From: Diploptera punctata | Taxonomy: Eukaryota; Arthropoda; Insecta; Blattodea; Blaberidae | Direction of reading: 5' to 3' | Length of the DNA: 64,000 bases | Assembly: GCA_030220185.1 (NCBI GenBank) | Contig: JASPKZ010000424.1 | Location: 1-64,000 of the forward strand | Shown: positions 1-12,372 of the stretch, in pieces | How the letters are laid out: every line of letters starts with the position of its first letter | Numbering within the stretch: position 1 is the stretch's first letter | The notes under the pieces: model-generated | What the model was told of the DNA's origin: nothing | What the model saw: only the letters and a program-made list of their open reading frames with translations | Databases searched by the model: none | Position numbers and translations under genes: made by a program

Positions 1-3000
1 GCATTATAAATCCCGGACACCCCTCTAGAATGTATCTTTTGCAAGTTTTTGAAATTTCGAAAATTTTGACATTTTTTGGAAAACCACCAAGACTATAGCC
101 TTGGAAAACACTATTTTGAATTTTGGATTTAGACCGGATTTTTTGCATTATAAATCCCGGACACACCCTCTAGAGTGTATTTTTGCAGTTTTTGAAATTT
201 CGAAAATTTTGACATTTTTTGGAAAACCACCAAGACTATAACACCTTGGAAAACAACTATTTTGAAATTTTGGATTTAGACCGGATTTTTTGCATTATAA
301 ATCCCGGACACACCCTCTAGATAGTATTTTTGCAGTTTTTGAAATTTCGAAAATTTTGACATTTTTTGGAAAACCACCAAGACTATTTATTACCTTGGAA
401 AACACTATTTTGAAATTTTGGATTTAGACCGGATTTTTTGCATTATAAATCCCGGACACACCCTCTAGATAGTATTTTTGCAGTTTTTGAAATTTCGAAA
501 ATTTTGACATTTTTTGGAAAACCAGCAAGACTATAGCCTTGGAAAACACTATTTTGAAATTTTGGATTTAGACCGGATTTTTTGCATTATAAATCCCGGA
601 CACACCCTCTAGATAGTATTTTTGCAGTTTTTGAAATTTCGAAAATTTTGACATTTTTTGGAAAACCACCAAGACTATAGCTTTGGAAAACACTATTTTG
701 AAATTTTGGATTTAGACCGGATTTTTTGCATTATAAATCCCGGACACACCCTCTAGATAGTATTTTTGCAGTTTTTGAAATTTCGAAAATTTTGACATTT
801 TTTGGAAAACCACCAAGACTATAGCCTTGGAAAACACTATTTTGAAATTTTGGATTTAGACCGGATTTTTTGCATTATAAATCCCGGACACACCCTCTAG
901 ATAGTATTTTTGCAGTTTTTGAAATTTCGTAAAATTTTGACATTTTTTTTGGAAAACCACCAAGACTATAGCCTTGGAAAACACTATTTTGAAATTTTGG
1001 ATTTAGACCGGATTTTTTGCATTATAAATCCCGGACACACCCTCTAGATAGTATTTTTGCAGTTTTTGAAATTTTCAAAATTTTGACATTTTTTGGAAAA
1101 CCACCAAGACTATAGCCTTGGAAAACACTATTTTGAAATTTTGGATTTAGACCGGATTTTTTGCATTATAAATCCCGGACACACCCTCTAGATAGTATTT
1201 TTGCAGTTTTTGAAATTTCGAAAATTTTGACATTTTTTGGAAAACCACCAAGACTATAGCCTTGGAAAACACTATTTTGAAATTTTGGATTTAGACCGGA
1301 TTTTTTGCATTATAAATCCCGGACACACCCTCTAGATAGTATTTTTGCAGTTTTTGAAATTTCGAAAATTTTGACATTTTTTGGAAAACCACCAAGACTA
1401 TAGCCTTGGAAAACACTATTTTGAAATTTTGGATTTAGACCGGAATTTTTTGCATTATAAATCCCGGACACACCCTCTAGATAGTATTTTTGCAGTTTTT
1501 GAAATTTCGAAAATTTTGACATTTTTTGGAAAACCACCAAGACTATAGCCTTGGAAAACACTATTTTGAAATTTTGGATTTAGACCGGATTTTTTGCATT
1601 ATAAATCCCGGACACAACCCTCTAGATAGTATTTTTGCAGTTTTTGAAATTTCGAAAATTTTGACATTTTTTGGAAAACCACCAAGACTATAGCCTTGGA
1701 AAACACTATTTTGAAATTTTGGATTTAGACCGGATTTTTTGCATTATAAATCCCGGACACATCCTCTAGATAGTATTTTTGCAGTTTTTGAAATTTCGAA
1801 AATTTTGACATTTTTTTGGAAAACCACCAAGACTATAGCCTTGGAAAACACTATTTTGAAATTTTGGATTTAGACCGGATTTTTTGCATTATAAATCCCG
1901 GACACACCCTCTAGATAGTATTTTTGCAGTTTTTGAAATTTCGAAAATTTTGACATTTTTTGGAAAACCACCAAGACTATAGCCTTGGAAAACACTATTT
2001 TGAAATTTTGGATTTAGACCGGATTTTTTGCATTATAAATCCCGGACACACCCTCTAGATAGTATTTTTGCAGTTTTTGAAATTTCGAAAATTTTGACAT
2101 TTTTTGGAAAACCACCAAGACTATAGCCTTGGAAAACACTATTTTGAAATTTTGGATTTAGACCGGATTTTTTGCATTATAAATCCCGGACACACCCTCT
2201 AGATAGTATTTTTGCAGTTTTTGAAATTTCGAAAATTTTGACATTTTTTGGAAAACCACCAAGACTATAGCCTTGGAAAACACTATTTTGAAATTTTGGA
2301 TTTAGACCGGATTTTTTGCATTATAAATCCCGGACACACCCTCTAGATAGTATTTTTGCAGTTTTTGAAATTTCGAAAATTTTGACATTTTTTGGAAAAC
2401 CACCAAGACTATAACCTTGGAAAACACTATTTTGAAATTTTGGATTTAGACCGGATTTTTTGCATTATAAATCCCGGACACACCCTCTAGATAGTATTTT
2501 TGCAGTTTTTGAAATTTCGAAAATTTTGACATTTTTTGGAAAACCACCAAGACTATAACCTTGGAAAACATTATTTTGAAATTTTGGATTTAGACCGGAT
2601 TTTTTGCATTATAAATCCCGGACACACCCTCTAGATAGTATTTTTGCAGTTTTTGAAATTTCGAAAATTTTGACATTTTTTGGAAACCACCAAGACTATA
2701 GCCTTGGAAAACACTATTTTGAAATTTTGGATTTAGACCGGATTTTTTGCATTATAAATCCCGGACACACCCTCTAGATAGTATTTTTGCAGTTTTTGAA
2801 ATTTCGAAAATTTTGACATTTTTGGAAAACCACCAAGACTATAGCCTTGGAAAACACTATTTTGAAATTTTGGATTTAGACCGGATTTTTTGCATTATAA
2901 ATCCCGGACACACCCTCTAGATAGTATTTTTGCAGTTTTTGAAATTTCGAAAATTTTGACATTTTTTGGAAAACCACCAAGACTATAGCCTTGGAAAACA

Positions 3001-6000
3001 CTATTTTGAAATTTTGGATTTAGACCGGATTTTTTGCATTATAAATCCCGGACACACCCTCTAGATAGTATTTTTGCAGTTTTTGAAATTTCGAAAATTT
3101 TGACATTTTTTGGAAAACCACCAAGACTATAGCCTTGGAAAACACTATTTTGAAATTTTGGATTTAGACCGGATTTTTTGCATTATAAATCCCGGACACA
3201 CCCTCTAGATAGTATTTTTGCAGTTTTTGAAATTTCGAAAATTTTGACATTTTTTGGAAAAACACCAAGACTATAGCCTTGGAAAACACTATTTTGAAAT
3301 TTTGGATTTAGACCGGATTTTTTGCATTATAAATCCCGGACACACCCTCTAGATAGTATTTTTGCAGTTTTTGAAATTTCGAAAATTTTGACATTTTTTG
3401 GAAAACCACCAAGACTATAGCCTTGGAAAACACTATTTTGAAATTTTGGATTTAGACCGGATTTTTTGCATTATAAATCCCGGACACACCCTCTAGATAG
3501 TATTTTTTGCAGTTTTTGAAATTTCGAAAATTTTGACATTTTTTGGAAAACCACCAAGACTATAGCCTTGGAAAACACTATTTTGAAATTTTGGATTTAG
3601 ACCGGATTTTTTGCATTATAAATCCCGGACACACCCTCTAGATAGTATTTTTGCAGTTTTTGAAATTTCGAAAATTTTGACATTTTTTGGAAAACCACCA
3701 AGACTATTTATAACCTTGGAAAACACTATTTTGAAATTTTGGATTTAGACCGGATTTTTTGCATTATAAATCCCGGACACATCCTCTAGATAGTATTTTT
3801 GCAGTTTTTGAAATTTCGAAAATTTTGACATTTTTTGGAAAACCACCAAGACTATAGCCTTGGAAAACACTATTTTGAAATTTTGGATTTAGACCGGATT
3901 TTTTGCATTATAAATCCCGGACACACCCTCTAGATAGTATTTTTGCAGTTTTTGAAATTTCGAAAATTTTGACATTTTTTGGAAAACCACCAAGACTATA
4001 GCCTTGGAAAACACTATTTTGAAATTTTGGATTTAGACCGGATTTTTTGCATTATAAATCCCGGACACACCCTCTAGATAGTATTTTTGCAGTTTTTGAA
4101 ATTTCGAAAATTTTGACATTTTTTGGAAAACCACCAAGACTATAGCCTTGGAAAACACTATTTTGAAATTTTGGATTTAGACCGGATTTTTTGCATTATA
4201 AATCCCGGACACACCCTCTAGATAGTATTTTTGCAGTTTTTGAAATTTCGAAAATTTTGACATTTTTTGGAAAACCACCAAGACTATAGCCTTGGAAAAC
4301 ACTATTTTGAAATTTTGGATTTAGACCGGATTTTTTGCATTATAAATCCCGGACACACCCTCTAGATAGTATTTTTGCAGTTTTTGAAATTTCGAAAATT
4401 TTGACATTTTTTGGAAAACCACCAAGACTATAGCCTTGGAAAACACTATTTTGAAATTTTGGATTTAGACCGGATTTTTTGCATTATAAATCCCGGACAC
4501 ACCCTCTAGATAGTATTTTTGCAGTTTTTGAAATTTCGAAAATTTTGACATTTTTTGGAAACACACCAAGACTATAGCCTTGGAAAACACTATTTTGAAA
4601 TTTTGGATTTAGACCGGATTTTTTGCATTATAAATCCCGGACACACCCTCTAGATAGTATTTTTGCAGTTTTTGAAATTTCGAAAATTTTGACATTTTTT
4701 GGAAAAACCACCAAGACTATAGCCTTGGAAAACACTATTTTGAAATTTTGGATTTAGACCGGATTTTTTGCATTATAAATCCCGGACACACCCTCTAGAT
4801 AGTATTTTTGCAGTTTTTGAAATTTCGAAAATTTTGACATTTTTTGGAAAACCACCAAGACTATATAGCCTTGGAAAACACTATTTTGAAATTTTGGATT
4901 TAGACCGGATTTTTTGCATTATAAATCCCGGACACACCCTCTAGATAGTATTTTTGCAGTTTTTGAAATTTCGAAAATTTTGACATTTTTTGGAAAACCA
5001 CCAAGACTATAGCCTTGGAAAACACTATTTTGAAATTTTGGATTTAGACCGGATTTTTTGCATTATAAATCCCGGACACACCCTCTAGATAGTATTTTTG
5101 CAGTTTTTGAAATTTCGAAAATTTTGACATTTTTTGGAAAACCACCAAGACTATAGCCTTGGAAAACACTATTTTGAAATTTTGGATTTAGACCGGATTT
5201 TTTGCATTATAAATCCCGGACACACCCTCTAGATAGTATTTTTGCAGTTTTTGAAATTTCGAAAATTTTGACATTTTTTGGAAAACCACCAAGACTATAG
5301 CCTTGGAAAACACTATTTTGAAATTTTGGATTTAGACCGGATTTTTTGCATTATAAATCCCGGACACACCCTCTAGATAGTATTTTTGCAGTTTTTGAAA
5401 TTTCGAAAATTTTGACATTTTTTGGAAAACCACCAAGACTATAGCCTTGGAAAACACTATTTTGAAATTTTGGATTTAGACCGGATTTTTTGCATTATAA
5501 ATCCCGGACACACTCTCTAGATAGTATTTTTGCAGTTTTTGAAATTTCGAAAATTTTGACATTTTTTGGAGAACCACCAAGACTATAGCCTTGGAAAACA
5601 CTATTTTGAAATTTTGGATTTAGACCGGATTTTTTGCATTATAAATCCCGGACACACCCTCTAGATAGTATTTTTGCAGTTTTTGAAATTTCGAAAATTT
5701 TGACATTTTTTGGAAAACCACCAAGACTATAGCCTTGGAAAACACTATTTTGAAATTTTGGATTTAGACCGGATTTTTTGCATTATAAATCCCGGACACA
5801 CCCTCTAGATAGTATTTTTGCAGTTTTTGAAATTTCGAAAATTTTGACATTTTTTGGAAAACCACCAAGACTATAACCTTGGAAAACATTATTTTGAAAT
5901 TTTGGATTTAGACCGGATTTTTTGCATTATAAATCCCGGACACACCCTCTAGAGTGTATTTTTGCAGTTTTTGAAATTTCGAAAATTTTGACATTTTTTG

Positions 6001-7713
6001 GAAAACCACCAAGACTATAGCCTTGGAAAACACTATTTTGAAATTTTGGATTTAGACCGGATTTTTTGCATTATAAATCCCGGACACACCCTCTAGATAG
6101 TATTTTTGCAGTTTTTGAAATTTCGAAAATTTTGACATTTTTTGGAAAACCACCAAGACTATAGCCTTGGAAAACACTATTTTGAAATTTTGGATTTAGA
6201 CCGGATTTTTTGCATTATAAATACCGGACACACCCTCTAGAGTGTATTTTTGCAGTTTTTGAAATTTCGAAAATTTTGACATTTTTTGGAAAACCACAAA
6301 GACTATAGCCTTGGAAAACACTATTTTGAAATTTTGGATTTAGACCGGATTTTTTGCATTATAAATCCCGGACACACCCTCTAGATAGTATTTTTGCAGT
6401 TTTTGAAATTTCGAAAATTTTGACATTTTTTTGGAAAACCACCAAGACTATAGCCTTGGAAAACACTATTTTGAAATTTTGGATTTAGACCGGATTTTTT
6501 GCATTATAAATCCCGGACACACACTCTAGATAGTATTTTTGCAGTTTTTGAAATTTCGAAAATTTTGACATTTTTTGGAAAACCACCAAGACTATAGCCT
6601 TGGAAAACACTATTTTGAAATTTTGGATTTAGACCGGATTTTTTGCATTATAAATCCCGGACACACCCTCTAGATAGTATTTTTGCAGTTTTTGAAATTT
6701 CGAAAATTTTGACATTTTTTGGAAAACCACCAAGACTATAGCCTTGGAAAACACTAATTTGAAATTTTGGATTTAGACCGGATTTTTTGCATTATAAATC
6801 CCGGACACACCCTCTAGATAGTATTTTTGCAGTTTTTGAAATTTCGAAAATTTTGACATTTTTTGGAAAACCACCAAGACTATAGCCTTGGAAAACACTA
6901 TTTTGAAATTTTGGATTTAGACCGGATTTTTTGCATTATAAATCCCGGACACACCCTCTAGATAGTATTTTTGCAGTTTTTGAAATTTCGAAAATTTTGA
7001 CATTTTTTGGAAAACCACCTTGGAAAACACTATTTTGAAATTTTGGATTTAGACCGGATTTTTTGCATTATAAATCCCGGACACACCCTCTAGATAGTAT
7101 TTTTGCAGTTTTTGAAATTTCGAAAATTTTGACATTTTTTGGAAAACCACCAAGACTATAGCCTTGGAAAACACTATTTTGAAATTTTGGATTTAGACCG
7201 GATTTTTTGCATTATAAATCCCGGACACACCCTCTAGATAGCATTTTTGCAGTTTTTGAAATTTCGAAAATTTTGACATTTTTTGGAAAACCACCAAGAC
7301 TATAGCCTTGGAAAACACTATTTTGAAATTTTGGATTTAGACCGGATTTTTTGCATTATAAATCCCGGACACACCCTCTAGATAGTATCTTTGCAGTTTT
7401 TGAAATTTCGAAAATTTTGACATTTTTTGGAAAACCACCAAGACTATAGCCTTGGAAAACACTATTTTGAAATTTTGGATTTAGACCGGATTTTTTGCAT
7501 TATAAATCCCGGACACACCCTCTAGAGTGTATTTTTGCAGTTTTTGAAATTTCGAAAATTTTGACATTTTTTTGGAAAACCACTAAGACTATAACCTTGG
7601 AAAACACTATTTTGAAATTTTGGATTTAGACCGGATATTGTGCATTATAAATCCCGGACACACCCTCTAGAGTGTATTTTTGCAGTTTTTGAAATTTCGA
7701 AAATTTTGACATT
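1..7713. repeat. 144-bp tandem satellite array, about 53 monomers
   Basis: Successive copies of the landmark TTAGACCGGATTTTTTGC lie 144 bp apart through most of the array. Monomers are nearly identical, AT-rich and contain GAAATTTCGAAAATTTTGAC. The array is cut by the left edge of the window and ends abruptly at about 7713. Most monomers read CTCTAGATAGTATT. The outermost ones (near 25, 172, 7525 and 7668) and two internal ones (near 5952 and 6240) read CTCTAGAGTGTATT. Two monomers (near 387 and 3705) carry a small insertion in the GACTAT box, and one near 7017 lacks 12 bp. No gene is supported here. Confidence 0.97.
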
Positions 7714-8617
7714 GAGGCAAGCCAAACATGGCAGTTGAAAGTCAGTTTTTAATTTCGGATTTCAGGTAAATCTCCACTTCTAATTGTCAGATTTTGTTCA
7801 TTTTTGGACAGTAACCAACCTTGGTTTATTTTAATAGTATATCATCGCTTAAGAAACAATACCGCATAACTGACACTTTTGGTGAAATTGACATTTTTAT
7901 ACTGTCAGCATCACGAAAGAAGTGCGCTCAGTTCTAACATAGATTGGGGTGTAATTTTGTACCATGACCTTGCTAAACTTATAGATACAATGGTTTCAAT
8001 GCATAGGTTCTAAGGGGAAAAGTAAACAGTTTTTTGTTTCTCGTGTAAAATGTTCATTTTGTTAGTTACGTGGTATTGTTTCTTAAGCGACAATATACAG
8101 AGTTTCATATTGAAACATCGAAAATTATGACTACTAATTATGGTTTTTAAATTTTCACTTCAGGTAAACTCCTACACCTAATGGTTTTAGAGGGTCGAAT
8201 TGTGAATCTAAGCCATCCAGGGAACCACTCAAACATACACAAAAATTTCCATCAAAATCGGTCCAGTCGTTTTTAATTTCGGATTTCAAGTAAACCTCAA
8301 CTTCTAATTGTCAGATTTTGCTCATTTTTGGATAATACCTACATCGATTTATTTAATATGATATACTGAGTTTCGTTGTGAAAGATCGAAAAATGTGACC
8401 GCTAGAACGATTTTAAATTTTCACTTCAGGTGAACTCCTACACCTAATGGTTTTTATAGGGTCCAATTGTGAATCTATACCATCCAGGGACCCAATCAGA
8501 CACACACAAAAAAGTCATCAAAATCGGTCCAGTCATTTAGGAGGATTCTAGTGACAAACATACGTACAGAAGAATTATATATATGAAGATATATCAAAGG
8601 GTGTAAATTAATACAAG
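7714..8617. repeat. Unclassified interspersed repeat with a duplicated module
   Basis: A module beginning AATTTCGGATTTCAGGTAAA occurs twice (from about 7751 and from about 8274). Each copy is followed by CTTCTAATTGTCAGATTTTG and later by a CACTTCAGGTRAACTCCTACACC block. The first copy is interrupted by the MITE at 7845-8090. The end (ATCAAAATCGGTCCAGTC, then GTGACAAACATACGTACAG and an AT tail) resembles the 3' tails of insect non-LTR retrotransposons. No coding sequence is visible and the class is inferred only. Confidence 0.5.
7845..8090. mobile_element. MITE with TCGCTTAAGAAACAATACC terminal inverted repeats
   Basis: The left end TCGCTTAAGAAACAATACC is matched in inverse orientation by GGTATTGTTTCTTAAGCGA at the right end, and the similarity continues inward. 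It splits the first copy of the duplicated module, because the flanking sequence is contiguous in the second copy at about 8365. It is about 246 bp and non-coding. The superfamily is not assignable from the sequence. Confidence 0.75.
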
Positions 8618-8678
8618 TAAATATAGGGTTAAGGATTAAATTAATGTTTTTATTACCTCACCTCATATCCTTTTTCTT

Positions 8679-8717
8679 CTATACTGCAGTTTCGGAACTT
8701 ATCTCTAACGTCAGTAG
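8679..8717 (-). ncRNA. Hammerhead ribozyme-like motif, left arm (degenerate)
   Basis: On the minus strand the motif reads CTA, CTGACGT, a degraded stem II, GAAAC, TGCA, GTA and TAG. Its last core base differs from CUGANGA. It mirrors the better copy at 8776-8814. Confidence 0.5.
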
Positions 8718-8775
8718 CCCCTAGTCGACCGGTGTCATGTCGTTTCTTGGCGACATAACACCGGTCGACTAGAGG

Positions 8776-8814
8776 CTACTGACGATGAAGATAAGCTCCG
8801 AAACTGCAGTATAG
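8776..8814 (+). ncRNA. Hammerhead ribozyme-like motif, right arm
   Basis: Order: CTA (stem I), CTGACGA (core), an extra T, a partly decayed stem II (GAAG...CTCC), GAAAC, loop TGCA, GTA (cleavage triplet) and TAG (stem I). Stem III is AC/GU closed by a palindromic loop, so ACTGCAGT could pair between two molecules. The order matches the type I hammerheads reported from Penelope-like elements. Activity is not shown. Confidence 0.6.
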
Positions 8815-8909
8815 AAGAAGAAAGGATATGAGGTGAGGTAATAAAAACATTAATTTAATCCTTAAATTAAACCTCATAGTGTTCTTTCCCTGTGAAAGTT
8901 AAATAAATA

Positions 8910-9451
8910 TAGGGTTATTCAGAAAAAAAGAAAGAATACTTCAAACATTTATTTCTCCCAAAGTACAAAAAATAGAAACAATTCCAATGTTCCTGGAAAG
9001 AGAAAAGTTCAAATTTCATTATTTTATGCATTCAATATGAGCACCATGTGTTATATGACAAATATCAAAGTGGTGGCTCATTTCTTGCCACAAACGAATC
9101 AGTGGTCTCTATTATCGAATTCACAGCTTCAACAATTCAATGTCACAGATTTTATGGGGGGGGGGTGTTAAAAACACTGTCTTTTATGTATTCCCACAGA
9201 TAAAAATTGCATGGAGTTAGGTCTGGTGACCTTGGAGGCCACCGGCGATGAAGTTGATCTTCTGCTCCTCCTCTTCCAATCCAACATCCTGTTGATACAA
9301 ACAATCAACATGACAAGCAACAGCGCTAATGTGGCCATGATTGGAACTTCAAACTTTCGTCTTTCCAGGAACGTTGGAATTGTGTTTTTATTTTTTGTAG
9401 TTTGGAAGAAATAAATGTTTGAAGTCTGTTCCTTCTTTCTGAATAGCCCTG
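8910..9451. mobile_element. Mariner-like (Tc1/mariner) deletion derivative
   Basis: Ends flanked by TA carry inverted repeats beginning YAGGGYTATTCAG that match for roughly 100 bp. The interior keeps a minus-strand scrap of a DDE transposase. At 542 bp it is non-autonomous. The left end was duplicated when the Penelope-like foldback inserted beside it. Confidence 0.75.
9170..9241 (-). pseudogene. Remnant of a mariner-type transposase
   Basis: The 24 codons read WPPRSPDLTPCNF, then YLWEYIKDSVF. This matches the conserved block around the third catalytic aspartate of Tc1/mariner transposases (usual form PxSPDLxPxDFxLW). The rest of the gene is missing, so it encodes nothing functional. Confidence 0.7.
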
Positions 9452-9453
9452 TA

Positions 9454-10039
9454 TAGTCGGAGAGGACGACCAAGGAAAAGACGGGCAAATGACATTGTGA
9501 AGGACACTGAAAGTTTGGAACTGAGTTCACCAGCTGGTTCAGGTGGTAGCATGTTTTTTTTCTTCATCAGCAGGCTCAGGTTCGATACCCAGCGGAGAAT
9601 TAAAATTTTAATTGTTAAATTAACTGAATTATAATTAATTTAATTCAAACATTTTCAAACTCGGGACCAGGAGAGGTGGTGGTGTACAATTTTTAATAGC
9701 TAGATTGTGTACCATATTCTTCCATTAAATTGCAAACCTCTCCACAGTACATGAGTTAAGAAGGCATGTGGTACTGTTGATAGCGATTCGTCCGTCAGAT
9801 GGAGACATTAAACCTCGCAGACCGCTTAATGGTTTTTGATAGGAATAGGCTATGTGCCGGCACCCTTCTCTTCAACATCATCCCTAACACAACACAAACA
9901 TAAACATACTCTCATCCTACACTCCTCTCTGTACACAATACAAAAATACATCATCTGCATAAAGTGGTCTGCTAAAGTGGTGCGTAAATTGAAAATAGAC
10001 CACATTAATGCCATCTAGTGGCCATTGGGTGACATTAGA

Positions 10040-10070
<31 letters not shown>

Positions 10071-10180
10071 GGAACTGAAGAACTGGAAAATGAAAGCTAA
10101 AAGAGAGGGCAATTGAAGGATGTGAGGGAAGACAAGATATACTTTGGACTGTAGAGTTTTGAAGAACAAGTACTTTGGTA
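9454..10180 (+). pseudogene. LINE 3' coding remnant split by a retroposon
   Basis: From 9456 the frame reads SRRGRPRKRRANDIVKD and resumes after the insertion at 9525-10065 as KNWKMKAKREGN, then a stop. The GRPRKR...DI...W pattern is the usual C-terminus of RTE-like LINE proteins in insects. The fragment is short and the family assignment is tentative. Confidence 0.45.
9525..10065 (+). mobile_element. tRNA-derived SINE-like retroposon ending in (AC)n
   Basis: It is flanked by the 13-bp duplication AGTTTGGAACTGA (9512-9524 and 10066-10078). The head has A-box-like GGTTCAGGTGGTAGCATG and B-box-like GGTTCGATACCC spacing. The body includes GATGGAGACATTAAACCTCG. The 3' end is a CA microsatellite of about 28 nt. 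No open frame is present. Confidence 0.75.
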
Positions 10181-10706
10181 TAAGGAATTTAATACTGTAC
10201 ATAAATTACATATGAAATACAACAACATTCCTTGAAATATGCAAATAAACACATGTCTACAACGTGATTGTCTTTGTCTTTTATAAAAACTGCAATAACA
10301 AGGTAAGTATTCTAACATTTAAATCTATTTAATCTTTCAAACACTTCAAAAGAATTAGACACATTAAGAGATTTCCTGCTTAGAACTATAATTTTCTAAC
10401 TCCACTTTTTGAAAAAATCTCTTTTTTTTTTTGTTCATAAATTAATTATGGAAAATGGCATTATGAGGTTTTCAAGTTAATAACTAATAAGTTGTGAGTC
10501 TTGAAACCTCACCTCATAAACTATGTGATCTTCAAGCACAAAACTGCAGTTTCAACAAGCATCCCTCTCATCTTCAGTCATCTTTACGACTGTTGAACTT
10601 CCATCTACATCTTCAAAGTTGCCATCTGGTGTTAATTTGATGAACTGTGAGATCAAATCTTGCTCATTGTGAAATTCAAAATTCATGGAACTAAATTTGT
10701 TCTTCT

Positions 10707-11027
10707 GACCAGCCTCATGGGCTAGTGGTTAGTGTTCCTGACTACTGTTCACGAGGTCCTGGGTTCGATTCCCGGTCTAACCATAGGAATTTTTTCTTAA
10801 AGGGAATTATTCCTGTGGTTGCCCATGGTCTGGAATTTAGGTTAAGTTTAGGTTAAGAACTCTCCTGGTGCTTCATTATCATTTATCACCCATCATATCA
10901 TCGGGGTAATGTAACTCCGCCTCCTAGGTGCCCCAACTTCAGAAGTGGGTTACAATCACGCCAATGTGAGGGGAGGAAACCAGAAATGTCATAAAAGATA
11001 ACCTGGTGGCATTAGACAAAAAAAAAA
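10707..11027 (+). mobile_element. SINE, head type 2 with tail type A
   Basis: The tRNA-like head has GGGCTAGTGGTTAGTGTTCC and GGTCCTGGGTTCGATTCCCGG. The body ends with CCCATCATATCATCGGGG, GTGGGTTACAATCACGCC, CCTGGTGGCATTAGAC and poly-A. Direct repeats close to GTTCTTYTGA flank it inside the Penelope-like arm. The same tail occurs with a different head at 11091, 50857 and 59932. Confidence 0.8.
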
Positions 11028-11090
11028 GTGTTCTTTTGAATGTATATTGGATTTGACAGTTTGGGGAAAACTATAAATTCAGAGGAACAA

Positions 11091-11478
11091 TTTTTTTTTC
11101 TATTCAATTCCCCAGGTTGTCATTTCGACATTTCCCGTGTTCTCTCTTAACATTTGCTTAATTGTAACCCACTTCTAGGCTTGGGGCACCTGGAAGGCAG
11201 GGTTATGGCTGCCCCGATGATATGATGGGTGATGATTACAGTGGTGCACCAGGAGAGTCCTTAATCCAAAACTTAATTTAAGGTGAATGTGAATGATAAT
11301 GATAATGATGGCCAAATGATGTTCGGGGACCGTTTGAACTTTAATGTTTCCAGACATTTGACTTAGAGGTGAGGAAAACTCCAAAAAAACCTCACCCAGG
11401 AAACTTGTCCCGACCGGGGATCAAACTCAGTCTGCTGCATGACAAGGCAGCAAGAGACCTTGAGACCACAGCGGTGGA
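11091..11478 (-). mobile_element. SINE, head type 1 with tail type A (reverse)
   Basis: Read on the minus strand it starts TCCACCGCTGTGGTCTCAAGG with a B-box-like GATCCCCGGTCGGGAC. It runs through a CAT-rich linker and ends with the tail A block and poly-A. It interrupts the same Penelope-like arm as the neighbouring SINE, with imperfect direct repeats AGARGAACAAWTT. Confidence 0.8.
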
Positions 11479-11721
11479 GTAGAAGAACAAATTTAGATCC
11501 ATGAATTTGAAATTTCCGGTGAGCAAGATTTGATTTCAAAGTTCATCAAATCAACACTAGATGGCAGTTTAGAAGATGAAGATGTAGACGAAAATTCAAG
11601 TCGTAAAGATGGCTAAAGGTAGGAACAATGTTTCCTGAAACTGGTCCTATGCTTTGAAGAACACAGAGTGTATGAGGTGAGATATTTACGACTCGTCTTA
11701 TTTATTAAAAATCATATTTTT

Positions 11722-11793
11722 CCCTAAATCAGGATTTGAACCCAGGATCTCTGGATTTTCGTTCCAATGCTTTATCCATTAAGCTATCTAGGC
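11722..11793 (-). repeat. Solo tRNA-like sequence
   Basis: On the minus strand GCCTAGATAGCTTAATGG and GGTTCAAATCCTGATTTAGG have the arrangement of D-arm and T-arm. It is related to the tRNA-like units described below but is unpaired here. It is repeat-derived, so not called as a functional tRNA gene. Confidence 0.55.
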
Positions 11794-12372
11794 TCCTGAT
11801 TTAGACAGAAACCTCTCTCTTGCTTATACTATCCCATATGCTTCACATTCTAGCAGTTTCAAAACCATCGAAAATATGTGCTCTACTAACAAAACAAAAA
11901 ATAATTTAAAAATAATAATAATAATAAAAACATTGTGAAAAAGTCCACTATTTGTCGATCACTTACTCTATGAATTTTTCTAAGTTCTACAGAATGACAG
12001 TGCGTATGCACGAGTTGCTCTAATGTTTAATGTGGTTTCTGTTAGATGACTCTCAAATTGAAGTTACCAACTTTTGGAATAAATTCCCAAACATTTATAA
12101 AAAAGAGGACTTAACCAACTTCTCATTTCCTAACCTAACAAAACAAGTTACAAGCATTTTATTTAATAAACTATAAACTAATCTTATGTAACCATTGGAA
12201 CCTAACTAAATGAAGTTAATTTCTTGAAATATGGTTTGGAATTAATTGTGAATGTCGGTAACACTGATTTAAGAGCCATCCAGCAGAAGTTACATAAGCA
12301 TTTCCGCGTCTCTAGAACTCAATTCACAATATTTGCATAATTATATAAATATTTAAAAATCATAAGAAATAT

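Larger units (their letters stand above)
8632..8903. mobile_element. Short Penelope-like foldback with a ribozyme motif in each arm
   Basis: Two arms of about 100 bp are near-perfect inverted copies. They carry the family ends ACCTCACCTCATAT (left) and ATATGAGGTGAGGT (right), then TTAAACCTCATAGTG. The whole unit is flanked by the 14-bp duplication TAAATATAGGGTTA (8618-8631 and 8904-8917). It landed in the left end of the mariner-like element that follows. No GIY-YIG sequence remains, so this is an extreme 5' truncation. Confidence 0.8.
10450..11682. mobile_element. Penelope-like foldback interrupted by two SINEs
   Basis: The left arm (10450-10706, minus sense) and right arm (11479-11682, plus sense) are inverted copies of the GIY-YIG C-terminal tail. 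Recognisable residues include MNFEF and DLISKFIKST. The outer signature is CACCTCATA (left) and TATGAGGTGAGAT (right). Two SINEs sit between the arms in inserted positions. The left arm also holds a decayed ribozyme motif (CTGAAGA, GAAAC, TGCA, GTT on the minus strand). Confidence 0.75.

Noticed and set aside
1310..1561. 83-codon open frame in the satellite
   Set aside because: The monomer is 144 bp, a multiple of three, so a frame open in one monomer can stay open in the next. It has no start context and no homology.
1..7713. CRISPR-like or coding tandem array
   Set aside because: The repeat is a uniform 144-bp satellite with no spacer variation, and the window is eukaryotic.
9168..9530. 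120-codon minus-strand open frame as a gene
   Set aside because: It spans the inverted repeat and remnant of a mariner-like element. The true transposase scrap is in another frame.
10535..10590. Complete hammerhead in the left arm at 10.5 kb
   Set aside because: CTGAAGA, GAAAC and TGCA are present but stem II does not pair, so it is mentioned only as decayed.
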